DNA of 64,000 nucleotides from SW132 sp038150125 (GTDB taxonomy: Bacteria > Bacteroidota > Rhodothermia > Balneolales > Balneolaceae), in contig NZ_JBBVMF010000008.1 in the NCBI RefSeq assembly GCF_038150125.1, forward strand, positions 62,001 to 126,000. The letters run 5' to 3'. Both the position numbers and the translations under genes were made by a program. A model generated the notes under the pieces. That model was not told the origin of the DNA. It was given only the letters and a program-made list of their open reading frames with translations, and searched no databases. Below, one piece after another: positions 51,657 to 60,919 of this stretch; the first letter of the stretch is position 1; every line of letters begins with the position of its first letter.

Positions 51657-54533
51657 ATGCGCCACTCTATCGTAATATCATTTGCTTTCCTTCTAATCGG
51701 GTTTGTCCAAAACCTGACTGCCCAATCTATGCCGTTTCGTACCTATTCCATTGAAAACGGCTTGAGTGAATCTGTCATTCACAGCATGATCCAGGATGAA
51801 AAGGGATTTATTTGGCTTGGCACCGGGTTCGGCTTAAACCGTTTTGATGGGATTGAGTTCAAAAAATGGTACGAAGAGGATGGTCTCCCAAATAACCGGG
51901 TAAACGCACTGAAGCAGGCAGAAGACGGAAAAATATGGATCGGAACAGACGCAGGCCTGGCTTACCTTGAAAATGACAGCATTCATACCCCCGATATTTT
52001 TGAACCTGTAATAGAATCTGTCGTCCTTTCGGTCTACGAAGACAGAGAAGGAGCGGTATGGGTAGCTACTGAGGGAAATGGCCTCTGGAAATATGAAAAT
52101 TCAGGCCGGTTTGTTAATATTTCTCACGATCACGGATATAGAAATTTAATGGCCCGTTCCGTGGTTGAAGACGATGATGGAGTAATTTGGGTAGGCACCG
52201 CCGCGGGATTGTTCAGCTATAACGAATCTGCATTCAGAAAACATTCAGGGTCTGAGGGTATTCCCGAAGTACCCATCAATGAAATGAAAATTAATGAGAG
52301 CGGAGAGCTTTGGATGGCTACCGATTCAGGGCTTATAGCAGTCACGGATGAGGGCATTGAAAGGTATAATAAAGAATCAGGTCTGAATGATTGCAGAATT
52401 TACTCCCTTTCGTTTGCATCGGGAAACGGGATGTGGGTAGGATCCGAATCGGGCGCGTCGTATTTCGATGGCAATAGCTTTGATAATTATACATCTGACA
52501 ATGGGCTTAATGCCGTTATTGTTTATGAAACGATGATTGACAGAGAGGGAAACGTTTGGCTGGGAACATTGGGTGGAGGAGCCAATATTTTTCTTGGAAA
52601 ACTATTTCAGAATTTTAGCGTCGATACCGGCCTTGCCAACAATGTGATTGTAGGTTTTGAGGAAGATTATCTTGGCAATGTGTGGGTAGCAACTTACGGA
52701 GGTGGCATTCATAAATACGATGGGTCGGAGTTTGAACACTATAATCAAACTGACGGACTGATTGATGATAAAGTTTATGTGATTACTGAAGACAGCCAGA
52801 ACAGGCTTTGGATTGGAACGCGGAGCGGTATAAGTCTTTTTGAGGATGGCAAGTTCAGAACAATTCCTGATTCGGTGTTTCCGTTTAAATCTGTTCGTGA
52901 TATTTATGAAGATGAGGAGACCGGCGATTTCTGGATTGCTACCTACAACAGTGGAGTTATTCGTTTTGATGGAGATTCTTACGAGCAATTCAATACAAGC
53001 AGCGGGCTTCTCAGCAATACAGTGATGAATATCAAAAAAGATGAAAGCGGGAGGATGATATTCGCTACCTATGGCGGTGCTGCTATTCTCGATAATGGAA
53101 TATTTGAACATATTACAATTGCCGACGGACTCCCAAATAACGGTGTGATTCACGTTTATATAGATGATGAGGGTGTTTATTGGTTTTCAACTTTTAGCGG
53201 CATTGCTTCTTACGACGGCTCCGATATTCGCGCCATATCTACAGATACACAATCAAGCACCATCAGCTACTACATTTTACAGGATGCGGACAAACGCTAT
53301 TGGGTTGGCACTAACAGGGGAATATATCTCTTCAAACCGGATCAGTTTTTTAACGCTGAGTCGACTGTTGAGCAAATCAAATCGTTTAAACTGTTTGATC
53401 GCAACCAGGGGCTTGTTGCAAATGAACTGAATGCGGGTGGTTCCCTTGTGGCATCAGATTCAACGATTTGGCTTGGGTCGGTTGAAGGGCTGAGCCATTT
53501 TTTTCCCGAGAAGATTGATACAAACAGAACGCCACCGGGCATTGAATTTGAAGAAATTTTGATGAGCGGTCAGTCCCAAACAAACTATTCCGATAATGTA
53601 TTTACTCACGATGAGAATTTTCTCCAGATCAGTTATACAGGGCTGAGTTTTCAAAGCCCTAACCAGATATTATATGAATACAGGCTGGCGGGACTCGAGG
53701 AAGAGTGGCAAACCACAAGGAACCGGACCGTCCGCTACACGTCTTTGCCACCGGGCGATTATCGGTTTAGAATCCGTGCCTATAATGCTGATGGTATACG
53801 AAGCACCGAAGAAGCGAGATTTGCTTTTGTGATCAACCATCCGGTATGGCAGCAATGGTGGTTTTTAGCACTCATCGGTCTCGCTGTGATTGGCCTGATT
53901 ATATTTTACTATAGGCACTTCAGGGCAAAAAAGCAGATAGATATTGAGCGGATGCGTGTTCAGATTGCGAGCGATCTTCACGACGATGTGGGATCGAGTC
54001 TCACAGAGCTTGCACTCCAGACAGACTTTCTGCAGGCAGGAGAGGTGTCTGATGAACTCCGGGACACACTAAAACAGCTTGGCGATCAAAGCAGGAAAAT
54101 TGTGACCAGTCTGGACGATATTGTATGGTCTATTGACGCACGAAATGACACGGCCGGCGACATGACCGACAGAATGCAGGATTATGTGAACCAGGTATTC
54201 AGAAGCGGAACACCGGAAGTTCACTATCATTTCGACAACCTGGAAATGGACGATCGTCTGCCTGTAAATATTAAGGAGAACATCTATCTGATTTTTAAGG
54301 AAGCAGTGAATAACATTGCAAAGCATTCTGATGCTGATCGGGTGGATATTACGTTTGCATACGATGGAAAAGATTTTAAGCTTAAAGTAGTTGACAATGG
54401 ATCCACATCAAACGGCAGCCGAAAAAGCGGCCAGGGTCTGAGGAATATTAAATTACGATCGGAGCGAATTGGGGCTGATGTCGAAATCCGTAATGGTGAT
54501 GGATTTACGGTTGAGGTAGAAGGTAATGTTTAA
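51657..54533 (+). CDS. two-component sensor histidine kinase with Reg_prop propeller and Y_Y_Y domain
   Basis: 958 residues. A signal peptide (1-22) precedes a long periplasmic sensor built from about a dozen ~40-residue propeller repeats of the G-x-[IVM]-W-[IV]-G-T/A type (for example GKIWIGTDAGLAYL, NRLWIGTRSGISLF), then a Y_Y_Y domain (about 665-725: YEYRLAGLEEEW, LPPGDYRFRIRAYNADG), one membrane helix (about 733-755), a HisKA_3 dimerisation domain with phospho-acceptor His775 in ASDLHDDVGSSLTELAL, and a HATPase domain (EAVNNIAKHSD, DNG, GQGLRN). This matches the LuxR-type partner kinases of Bacteroidota that detect periplasmic ligands. The response regulator follows 21 bp later. A 16-bp palindrome lies upstream. 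Confidence 0.95.
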   Translation: MRHSIVISFAFLLIGFVQNLTAQSMPFRTYSIENGLSESVIHSMIQDEKGFIWLGTGFGLNRFDGIEFKKWYEEDGLPNNRVNALKQAEDGKIWIGTDAGLAYLENDSIHTPDIFEPVIESVVLSVYEDREGAVWVATEGNGLWKYENSGRFVNISHDHGYRNLMARSVVEDDDGVIWVGTAAGLFSYNESAFRKHSGSEGIPEVPINEMKINESGELWMATDSGLIAVTDEGIERYNKESGLNDCRIYSLSFASGNGMWVGSESGASYFDGNSFDNYTSDNGLNAVIVYETMIDREGNVWLGTLGGGANIFLGKLFQNFSVDTGLANNVIVGFEEDYLGNVWVATYGGGIHKYDGSEFEHYNQTDGLIDDKVYVITEDSQNRLWIGTRSGISLFEDGKFRTIPDSVFPFKSVRDIYEDEETGDFWIATYNSGVIRFDGDSYEQFNTSSGLLSNTVMNIKKDESGRMIFATYGGAAILDNGIFEHITIADGLPNNGVIHVYIDDEGVYWFSTFSGIASYDGSDIRAISTDTQSSTISYYILQDADKRYWVGTNRGIYLFKPDQFFNAESTVEQIKSFKLFDRNQGLVANELNAGGSLVASDSTIWLGSVEGLSHFFPEKIDTNRTPPGIEFEEILMSGQSQTNYSDNVFTHDENFLQISYTGLSFQSPNQILYEYRLAGLEEEWQTTRNRTVRYTSLPPGDYRFRIRAYNADGIRSTEEARFAFVINHPVWQQWWFLALIGLAVIGLIIFYYRHFRAKKQIDIERMRVQIASDLHDDVGSSLTELALQTDFLQAGEVSDELRDTLKQLGDQSRKIVTSLDDIVWSIDARNDTAGDMTDRMQDYVNQVFRSGTPEVHYHFDNLEMDDRLPVNIKENIYLIFKEAVNNIAKHSDADRVDITFAYDGKDFKLKVVDNGSTSNGSRKSGQGLRNIKLRSERIGADVEIRNGDGFTVEVEGNV

Positions 54534-54554
54534 ACCGCAAATGAGGACATAAAT

Positions 54555-55187
54555 ATGATCAACGTAGGGATAGTTGAAGACAATGAAAAAATCAGGGACC
54601 TCATACAGCGATATCTCGATATGCAGGACGGGTTAACCTGTAAAGCGGCAATGGAGTCTGTGGAAGATATGCTTGATTATCTTGAAAAAGAGTCGAAACC
54701 TGATGTTCTCCTTATGGATATTCAGCTGCCCGGCATGTCTGGCATAGAAGGTATAGGCATCATTAAAGAGAAGTATCCCGACATTGAGATTATCATGCTT
54801 ACGGTATATCACGATTCCCACAAAATATTTGATTCGCTGATGGCCGGTGCCTCTGGATATTTACTGAAACACACATCACTTCCTGAAATTAAGGAATCGA
54901 TAGAGAACCTGGCTGCCGGAGGCGCCCCGATGTCACCTCAAATTGCCCGAAAGGTGATTCAGCATTTCAATAAGCCCGATAAGAAAAAAAAGACGGAAAG
55001 CGATTTAACACCCAGAGAGCAGGATATTGTGAACGGCCTGGTTGATGGTTTGAGCTATAAGCTAATTGCCGATCGCTTCGATATTTCTATTGATACGGTA
55101 CGTGCACACATACGAAACATTTACAAGAAACTTCACGTTAACTCAAAAGCTGAAGTTATTACAAAATCACTCAGAGGCGAGATTTGA
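54555..55187 (+). CDS. NarL/FixJ-family response regulator
   Basis: 210 residues. The receiver domain (about 1-120) has the acidic pair Glu8-Asp9, phospho-acceptor Asp55 in DVLLMDIQLPGMSG, and conserved Thr (MLTVYHD) and Lys (YLLKHTS). The C-terminal LuxR-type helix-turn-helix (about 148-205) reads LTPREQDIVNGLVDGLSYKL, then IADRFDISIDTVRAHIRNIY. It is co-transcribed with the kinase gene upstream. Likely targets include its own operon and the lipoprotein gene 127 bp downstream, both with the same palindrome; this is inference. Confidence 0.95.
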   Translation: MINVGIVEDNEKIRDLIQRYLDMQDGLTCKAAMESVEDMLDYLEKESKPDVLLMDIQLPGMSGIEGIGIIKEKYPDIEIIMLTVYHDSHKIFDSLMAGASGYLLKHTSLPEIKESIENLAAGGAPMSPQIARKVIQHFNKPDKKKKTESDLTPREQDIVNGLVDGLSYKLIADRFDISIDTVRAHIRNIYKKLHVNSKAEVITKSLRGEI

Positions 55188-55227
55188 GGTTCACTGACTC
55201 TGATGCACTGTCTGTGATGTGATGGCT

Positions 55228-55243
55228 TCACATGTTTATGTGA
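55228..55243. promoter_or_regulatory. 16-bp palindromic operator-like site before the first Arg/Ser-rich lipoprotein gene
   Basis: TCACATGTTTATGTGA has 6-bp perfect arms and matches the inverted form of the site at 51603-51618 at 15 of 16 positions. It ends 70 bp before the preferred start codon at 55314 and 31 bp before an alternative ATG at 55275, a reasonable place for a regulator site. Confidence 0.55.
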
Positions 55244-55313
55244 TACAATAAGAGTTTGGAATATTGTATTTTATATGCAGAGGATAATATTAACCACAGA
55301 TCCGGTGGAAGCC

Positions 55314-56891
55314 ATGAATACCGCAACTATCAAATCCATACTTTTAGCAGCATTTGCAGGTTTATTTGCAACCGGCTGCTATACACAACTCGAAACTGTT
55401 GAAAAAGGCCACGCAACCTACACAGCGCCGACCGGCTCAACGACAATAACTCAGCAGCCACAGCGGCCACAGTCTGGCCAGGCACCTGTTCGTACTGAAC
55501 GACCGGAACGGGCCGAGCAGATTGTAAATGAAGAAGATTATGAGCTCGGGTATGAAGACGGATGGGAAGATGCCGAATCTTATTTCTTCAAAGACTACGA
55601 AACCGAGCAGTGGTACGATGAGCGAGGGGCGTCTTTGTCTCATGGTACAGGATCGACTGTAATCAATAATTATTACGGGTATCATGATCCATTTTATCGA
55701 TCACCCTACTATTATTCTCATTATCCCTACTATGGGCACTATGGCTATCCCAGATTCAGAGACGGATTCTATTTTTCAATTGGCTGGGGCTGGGGATATT
55801 CTCCATACAGATATTACGATCCATTCTACACAGTTTATCCGGGTGGATTTTATTATGGCGGACATCATCCTTTTTACGGCTACGGTTACGGATATAACAA
55901 CTACATTTACATAGCTACGACATCTTCAAGAGCCGTACGAAACAATAAAATCAGATCCTCAGGATTGTATTCCGATGGTGTAAGAGGATCCGGGCGAACG
56001 AGATCTGAAGCACGCTCCAATATTCGCACGACCCGATCAGACGCCAGGTCTAACATCAGAAGCCGACAGGTTGATCGCACATCCACCCGGTCAAACATTA
56101 GGCGATCATCCGGTACGGTTCGGTCCCGCGGCACTACAAATAGAACCGTTAGAAGCCGATCCTCATCATCAAGTACCGGCAGAAGTGTCAACCGTTCTAG
56201 CGGCAACAGAAGCCGAAGCAGCGGAACAGTGCGTCAGGGCAGCAACAGAAGCAGCCGGAGCAGCGGAAATGTCCAGCAGCGAAGCAATAACCGGAGTTCA
56301 TCCGGAAGCGGCACAGTAAGAAGCCGGGGAAGTTCATCAAACAATAATAGGTCTACCGGCAGCAGTGCGCGTCAGAGAAGTGGAAATAAAGGAAGTTCAT
56401 CAGGCAGCGCAAGAAGCCGAAGCGGTAACCGGGGCAATAATAAATCAGCCGCGGCTATCAGCAGCCGAAACAGTGACCCTTCGCAGGTTACGGTTTTACC
56501 ACGCCGCACATCATCAACAATTACAAGAAACTCCCGGTCGTCATCAATCTCAACCGCCATTATTCAGAACAGAATACGAACCGTTGATTCTCAGGATCGC
56601 TCTTCACGAGTGAATTTCAGGAGTAGTTCCAATCGCAGCGGTGTTGGCAATTTCTTTAAACGGGTAGGATCTGCTGTTCTCGAATCGGCTGTCAATAGCA
56701 GAAGCAATGTTTCGATCAATAGAACAAGAAGCAGCAGCTCAAGCCGGTCGGGAAGTACAGTTAGATCTTCAAGCAACCGATCCAGCTCAGGATCATCTGT
56801 AAAACGTACACGCTCAAGCTCAAACAACAGTAAGAGCAGATCGTCATCAAGCAGAAGTCGATCTTCAGGCTCAAGCAGCGATAGAAATTAA
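55314..56891 (+). CDS. Arg/Ser-rich lipoprotein with Tyr/Gly-rich segment (first of a paralogous pair)
   Basis: 525 residues from ATG 55314, chosen because GGTGGA precedes it and it gives a clean lipoprotein signal: MNTATIKSILLAAFAGLFATGC with lipid-attachment Cys22, followed by YTQL. An in-frame ATG at 55275 would add 13 residues before the signal. After an acidic segment (YELGYEDGWEDAESYFF) comes a Tyr/Gly/His/Pro-rich stretch (about 110-195), then KIRSSGLYS, then a ~300-residue low-complexity region of Ser, Arg, Asn and Gly broken by VTVLPRR and AIIQNRIRTV. It is very basic. Function not recognised; it may bind acidic polymers at the surface or crosslink envelope layers. The paralogue is at 57019..58023. 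Confidence 0.78.
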   Translation: MNTATIKSILLAAFAGLFATGCYTQLETVEKGHATYTAPTGSTTITQQPQRPQSGQAPVRTERPERAEQIVNEEDYELGYEDGWEDAESYFFKDYETEQWYDERGASLSHGTGSTVINNYYGYHDPFYRSPYYYSHYPYYGHYGYPRFRDGFYFSIGWGWGYSPYRYYDPFYTVYPGGFYYGGHHPFYGYGYGYNNYIYIATTSSRAVRNNKIRSSGLYSDGVRGSGRTRSEARSNIRTTRSDARSNIRSRQVDRTSTRSNIRRSSGTVRSRGTTNRTVRSRSSSSSTGRSVNRSSGNRSRSSGTVRQGSNRSSRSSGNVQQRSNNRSSSGSGTVRSRGSSSNNNRSTGSSARQRSGNKGSSSGSARSRSGNRGNNKSAAAISSRNSDPSQVTVLPRRTSSTITRNSRSSSISTAIIQNRIRTVDSQDRSSRVNFRSSSNRSGVGNFFKRVGSAVLESAVNSRSNVSINRTRSSSSSRSGSTVRSSSNRSSSGSSVKRTRSSSNNSKSRSSSSRSRSSGSSSDRN

Positions 56892-57018
56892 ATATGTTTA
56901 GCCGGGTAAATCCACAGGCAGATTTCACACCGCGGCCCTAAATTAAGGTTTAATCAAAAATCTTTAAATAATTTATATTAGTTGTAATTACTAAAAACTA
57001 AAATGAACCGGTAAAATC

Positions 57019-58023
57019 ATGAATAAAGAAACTATACAACCCATACTATTTGTTTTGGTTGCCGGCTTCTTCTTAACTGGTTGTTACACTCAGCTTAAAT
57101 TTACAGATAAAGAGCAAACAACCTATAATTTAACAGATACTCCAGCTATCAGTTACTACAATCCATTTTATGGCTACATTTCTGACCCATATTACATCAG
57201 GTCTCAGTATCCAATGTACAGCTATGGATTTGGATTCGGTCTTTATTATGAAAATTTTGGGCTGAACAATTTTGATTCAATTGTATATACCCCTTCAGAT
57301 GATGAACGTAGATATAAAATAAGGTCATCCGGTTTATATTCGTCAGGTGATCGAGTTGACAGACGATCAAGAGGAGATAGCAGGGGTGATGCCGAAAATT
57401 CCAGAGCAAATAGTCGATCAAATAATAATAGCCGCAAATCAAATAGCTCTGCAGACCAGAATGAAAGTGACAATTCAGCAGAAAATGTTCGGTCAAGAAC
57501 TTCTACGGCGTCAGAAAGAAATGACAATGATGCTACTGATGAAGGAGTAGAACAAAACGAACGTTCTTTAAATGTCAACAAAGTATCTGTTCCACGGCGC
57601 TCCATCATTTTTATCTCTAACCAACAACGAACGTCGGAAGCATCCCGGGCAGTGATACAAAATCGTTTGAGAACTGTTTCTTCAACTCACGAAAGGAAAA
57701 CGGATATGTATAAAGTGCCTTCGGGAGATTTTGATCTCTGGATGCGCGCAAATTATGGGCAAAACCAAAATCATGGTAATAGTGCGTCGATATCCCGGAC
57801 TTATAATATGAATCAGTATAGAGGGGTAACTAATAATAACGGGTCATATAGTCGCTCGAGTCAATCAAACAGCTCAAAAGTTAAGAGTTCGTCAAGTAGA
57901 GGGTCAAGATCCAGCTCCTCTACTGTAAGTCGAACGCGATCAGGTTCGACCGACAACAGTAAATCCAGATCCTCATCAAGTAACAACAGGTCATCAGGTT
58001 CCGAAAATGGCAGAAATAAATAA
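57019..58023 (+). CDS. Arg/Ser-rich lipoprotein (second of a paralogous pair)
   Basis: 334 residues. The lipoprotein signal MNKETIQPILFVLVAGFFLTGC puts Cys22 at the same place as in the upstream paralogue and is followed by the same YTQL. The order of motifs is shared: a short aromatic stretch (SYYNPFYGYISDPYY), KIRSSGLYS, an Arg/Ser/Asn/Asp low-complexity part, SVPRRS, AVIQNRLRTVSS and a Ser/Arg-rich end. It is shorter and less basic, and its Tyr/Gly block is reduced. It lies 127 bp after the first copy, with an A/T-rich gap that may hold its own promoter. Function unknown. Confidence 0.78.
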   Translation: MNKETIQPILFVLVAGFFLTGCYTQLKFTDKEQTTYNLTDTPAISYYNPFYGYISDPYYIRSQYPMYSYGFGFGLYYENFGLNNFDSIVYTPSDDERRYKIRSSGLYSSGDRVDRRSRGDSRGDAENSRANSRSNNNSRKSNSSADQNESDNSAENVRSRTSTASERNDNDATDEGVEQNERSLNVNKVSVPRRSIIFISNQQRTSEASRAVIQNRLRTVSSTHERKTDMYKVPSGDFDLWMRANYGQNQNHGNSASISRTYNMNQYRGVTNNNGSYSRSSQSNSSKVKSSSSRGSRSSSSTVSRTRSGSTDNSKSRSSSSNNRSSGSENGRNK

Positions 58024-58103
58024 AATATAGTTAAATTTTTGTATCTGTCTTAGATCACCTTTTTAAATGTTTTTTGTCCCATAACTAACTTCACGGAAAA
58101 ACT

Positions 58104-59654
58104 ATGTCTACTTTCAAACGTTTGCTCATACTATCTGTATTCATTTTGGGGATAGCTATTCAGACGGCAGCACAAAATATTAATGACGCATTACTTTTCA
58201 GCAATCAGGCTGTACAGTTCGGGGATCAGCGTGAGATTATCAATCCTGTGACGGGTGTAATGCCGGGAACCGCCTACAATTCGGGTTTTGGGGCGTTTCT
58301 CGATAACCCGGCAAGTATTGCACTATTTGACAACAGTTTTGGTGAATTTGGTCTAACGTATAAATCAGTCACCGAGGACGCTACGTACCAGGGAGTATCG
58401 CGTTCGTTTGATGATTCCCAGACAAACATATCCAACGTTGGGTTCATCTACTCCTTTCCAACTACTCAGGGTAGCCTCGTCATCGGGGCCGGGTACAATC
58501 AGCATAGTGCCGGAAATCGAGCTTTAAGTATTAATGCCCGAAATGAAAACAGTACAATAACCGATCAGTTTAAGGCACCGGGTAATACATATTCTGACAT
58601 AGCATTTAATACATTTGCTATCGATTATGGAGATGAATTTCAGGATTGGGATGAATCGATACTTCGGATAGGTTTTGATCAGTTCGGAGATTTCCTCGGG
58701 ATCCGCCAGCAGGGTGAAATTACCGAAAGAGGAAATGGCGGTGAATACTCTGCTTTTATAGCGACTGAATTTCAGCCGAATCTAATGATAGGCGCGAGTG
58801 TTGGAATTTTGGCCGGAAATTTTGAATATGACAGGGTGTTCCAGGAAGTGGACAACTTCAATGATTACAATTTCGCTGCAATCGACTCAGATGAAGACGG
58901 TGAACTCGACACTGATATAGATACAATACTTCTGAGTGATGAGGTTGACAGCCGGTACAGCGGTTTCAGGGGGCGCGTGGGGGCACTTTATAAAATGACT
59001 CCAAATTTTAATGTTGGGTTGAGCTATACACTTCCATCAAAAATATCGGTTGATGAGAACTATAGCGCTGAAATCCGCACTACTTTCGACAATGGAGAAG
59101 GATTCAACGATGACCTGGATGGTCAGTTTTCATATAGTATTAGCTACCCGTCGCGTGTCAATATCGGTGTTGCCTTGGAAGATGTTGAAGGGTTTTCGGT
59201 CTCATTATCCACTGATTACACAAACTACTCCAGCGTTGAGATTGATTTTGAAAGTGATGAACTGTTTGAAGACGAACTCGCCGAAAATGAATTGATATCC
59301 AATGAGTTCGCTAAAGTCTGGAATTTAAGAGGCGGAATATCGTATGATGTCAATCAGTACGCCAGCGTAAGGGCCGGTTACGGATATCTTCCATCTCGAT
59401 TTAAAGACGGATTGGATGATAAAAGCATTTACTCTGCAGGCCTTGGATTCAATTTAGGCCAGGGAACCTCTATCGAATTAGGCGCAATATACATGCGATG
59501 GGAGGAAGAATCGTCTGTGTACACATATACCCAATATGATTACTCACCTCTGCCCGATGAAGCCCCGCTTGTTGATGCTACACTGTCGGAGGATGCCTTT
59601 AGAACGGCTGATCTGTTTCAGCTTATGGGAACTGTTCGATTCTCAATTAATTAA
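58104..59654 (+). CDS. FadL/OmpP1-like outer-membrane protein
   Basis: 516 residues. A signal peptide (about 1-23, ending TAAQ) is followed by a segment typical of OMPP1/FadL/TodX-type barrels: SGFGAFLDNPASIALFDNSF (N-P-A with hydrophobic surroundings), NVGLSYTLPSKISVDENYSA, and SYPSRVNIGVALEDVEGFSV, in which the P-x-x-x-x-x-G motif recurs, and YASVRAGYGYLPSRFKDG. The C-terminus is LMGTVRFSIN. Members transport hydrophobic compounds across the outer membrane; some relatives are T9SS components such as PorV, but this one cannot be assigned further. It lies 81 bp after the second Arg/Ser lipoprotein gene and could belong to the same transcription unit. Confidence 0.82.
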   Translation: MSTFKRLLILSVFILGIAIQTAAQNINDALLFSNQAVQFGDQREIINPVTGVMPGTAYNSGFGAFLDNPASIALFDNSFGEFGLTYKSVTEDATYQGVSRSFDDSQTNISNVGFIYSFPTTQGSLVIGAGYNQHSAGNRALSINARNENSTITDQFKAPGNTYSDIAFNTFAIDYGDEFQDWDESILRIGFDQFGDFLGIRQQGEITERGNGGEYSAFIATEFQPNLMIGASVGILAGNFEYDRVFQEVDNFNDYNFAAIDSDEDGELDTDIDTILLSDEVDSRYSGFRGRVGALYKMTPNFNVGLSYTLPSKISVDENYSAEIRTTFDNGEGFNDDLDGQFSYSISYPSRVNIGVALEDVEGFSVSLSTDYTNYSSVEIDFESDELFEDELAENELISNEFAKVWNLRGGISYDVNQYASVRAGYGYLPSRFKDGLDDKSIYSAGLGFNLGQGTSIELGAIYMRWEEESSVYTYTQYDYSPLPDEAPLVDATLSEDAFRTADLFQLMGTVRFSIN

Positions 59655-59685
59655 CCTGTAAAACTGAGTTCGATTTAAAAAATGG

Positions 59686-59852
59686 CAAAAACAGTCCAAA
59701 ATGAGCGTCATCTCGCACTTTCCCGCACGGATCCCTTCGAGGGATGCGTGATCTACTGTCCTTAACAAAGGCAGGAGATGCCACGCCGAGGCGTGGAATG
59801 ACATAAGTGATGACGAATTAACTTAACTAACGCCCATTTTGGACTGTTTTTG
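59686..59852. repeat. MITE-like element with perfect 18-bp terminal inverted repeats
   Basis: CAAAAACAGTCCAAAATG (59686-59703) is the exact reverse complement of 59835-59852; the match extends inward about 5 more bases with one mismatch. The 167-bp element lies in the gap between convergent genes and has no coding capacity. Its interior begins GCGTCATCTCGCAC, like the REP-type repeat at 61204-61226, and has its own small inverted pairs (GATCCC TTCGA GGGAT; CCACGCC GAG GCGTGG). Confidence 0.7.
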
Positions 59853-59940
59853 TTGATATCCAATAAATTTAAGAATAGAACTCAGGTTTTAAGCCTCGCT
59901 TATGGCTTTAGACAAGGCGGGGCCTCAACAAATATCTAAG

Positions 59941-60810
59941 TTATTCTGCCGATTCGGGTCGTACACTCAGAACAGCCGTTTCTACATGCCTGACCACATT
60001 TGCAGTTGTACTTCCCACCATAAGGTATTTTATACCGGTTTTCCCAACGGTTGACATTACAATAAGATTGTAAGGCGTACTTTTAGTGTACTTCAGAATG
60101 GCTTCGTGAGGGGAATCATCAGAAACAAGCGTGTAGCTGTTTACGCGGTCGCCCAATTCATGAAAATACTCTTTCTCGATGAGATTCATCCGCTGTTCGC
60201 GAATCTTCTTAATGGACGGATCTGTTTCATCATCCTCAAATTGATCGAAGCTTAGAATATGCAGAATATCAACGCTTCCACCGGTTTTCTTCGCTAACTC
60301 AAGCGCCTTCGGATAAGCGGCTACGGCATTTTCTGAAAAATCTGTAGTGACTAAAATCTTTTCGAAATTTCCAACATCTGATTCATCCTCAACTACCATA
60401 ACCGGGACTTTTGACATTCGGAGCACTTTCTCCGCTACAGATCCTAGTAAAAATCGCGAAAAGCCCGTTCTGCCGTGCGTACTCATGATAATAATATCGT
60501 GCTCTTCAGAGACTTCAACGATACTCTGAGCCGGATTTCCGATGTGCACAAGTATGTCGCCAATGTAATTATCATCCACATGCTCATCAGCGATGGTGTT
60601 TAATTTTTTTCTGATGGATTCTTCAATCTCCTCATAGTCTTGGTAAATTTTACTGCTCATGCCAATAGCATATGGTTCATCAAGTTCTGTGATTGGGATG
60701 TGGGAGTGAATCAGTGATATTTTACCATCAAAAATTGAGGCGTATTTTTCGGCAACTTTTATTGCTTTCAGGCTTAAATCAGAAAAGTCGGTAGGGACGA
60801 GTATCTTCAT
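59941..60810 (-). CDS. universal stress protein with two UspA domains
   Basis: 289 residues from ATG 60810, giving MKILVPTDFSDLSLKAIKVA; a GTG three codons upstream is possible. Two UspA domains are fused (about 1-145 and 150-289). Both keep the ATP-binding loop of the G/S-x2-G-x9-G-S type: STHGRTGFSRFLLGS and STVGKTGIKYLMVGS. The second domain starts FEKILVTTDFSENAVAAYPK. The proteins bind ATP and help survival under stress; the exact role is unknown. It lies 109 bp downstream of a small membrane-protein gene on the same strand and convergent with the FadL-like gene. Confidence 0.93.
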   Translation of the reverse strand: MKILVPTDFSDLSLKAIKVAEKYASIFDGKISLIHSHIPITELDEPYAIGMSSKIYQDYEEIEESIRKKLNTIADEHVDDNYIGDILVHIGNPAQSIVEVSEEHDIIIMSTHGRTGFSRFLLGSVAEKVLRMSKVPVMVVEDESDVGNFEKILVTTDFSENAVAAYPKALELAKKTGGSVDILHILSFDQFEDDETDPSIKKIREQRMNLIEKEYFHELGDRVNSYTLVSDDSPHEAILKYTKSTPYNLIVMSTVGKTGIKYLMVGSTTANVVRHVETAVLSVRPESAE

Positions 60811-60919
60811 GGTAATCACTATTTTAAGTTATTTACTGTAATGTAAAAAAAATCTGTGAAGCTCCTATAAATTCTCTTCTTGAATAACATGAAAAACCAT
60901 TTACATGACAAACTTTTAT

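Noticed and set aside
55907..56827. Several long open frames in other phases and on the minus strand inside the first Arg/Ser-rich gene.
   Set aside because: They are by-products of repetitive AGC/CGA/TCA-type codons. Only the plus frame from 55314 has a lipoprotein signal and a paralogue next door.
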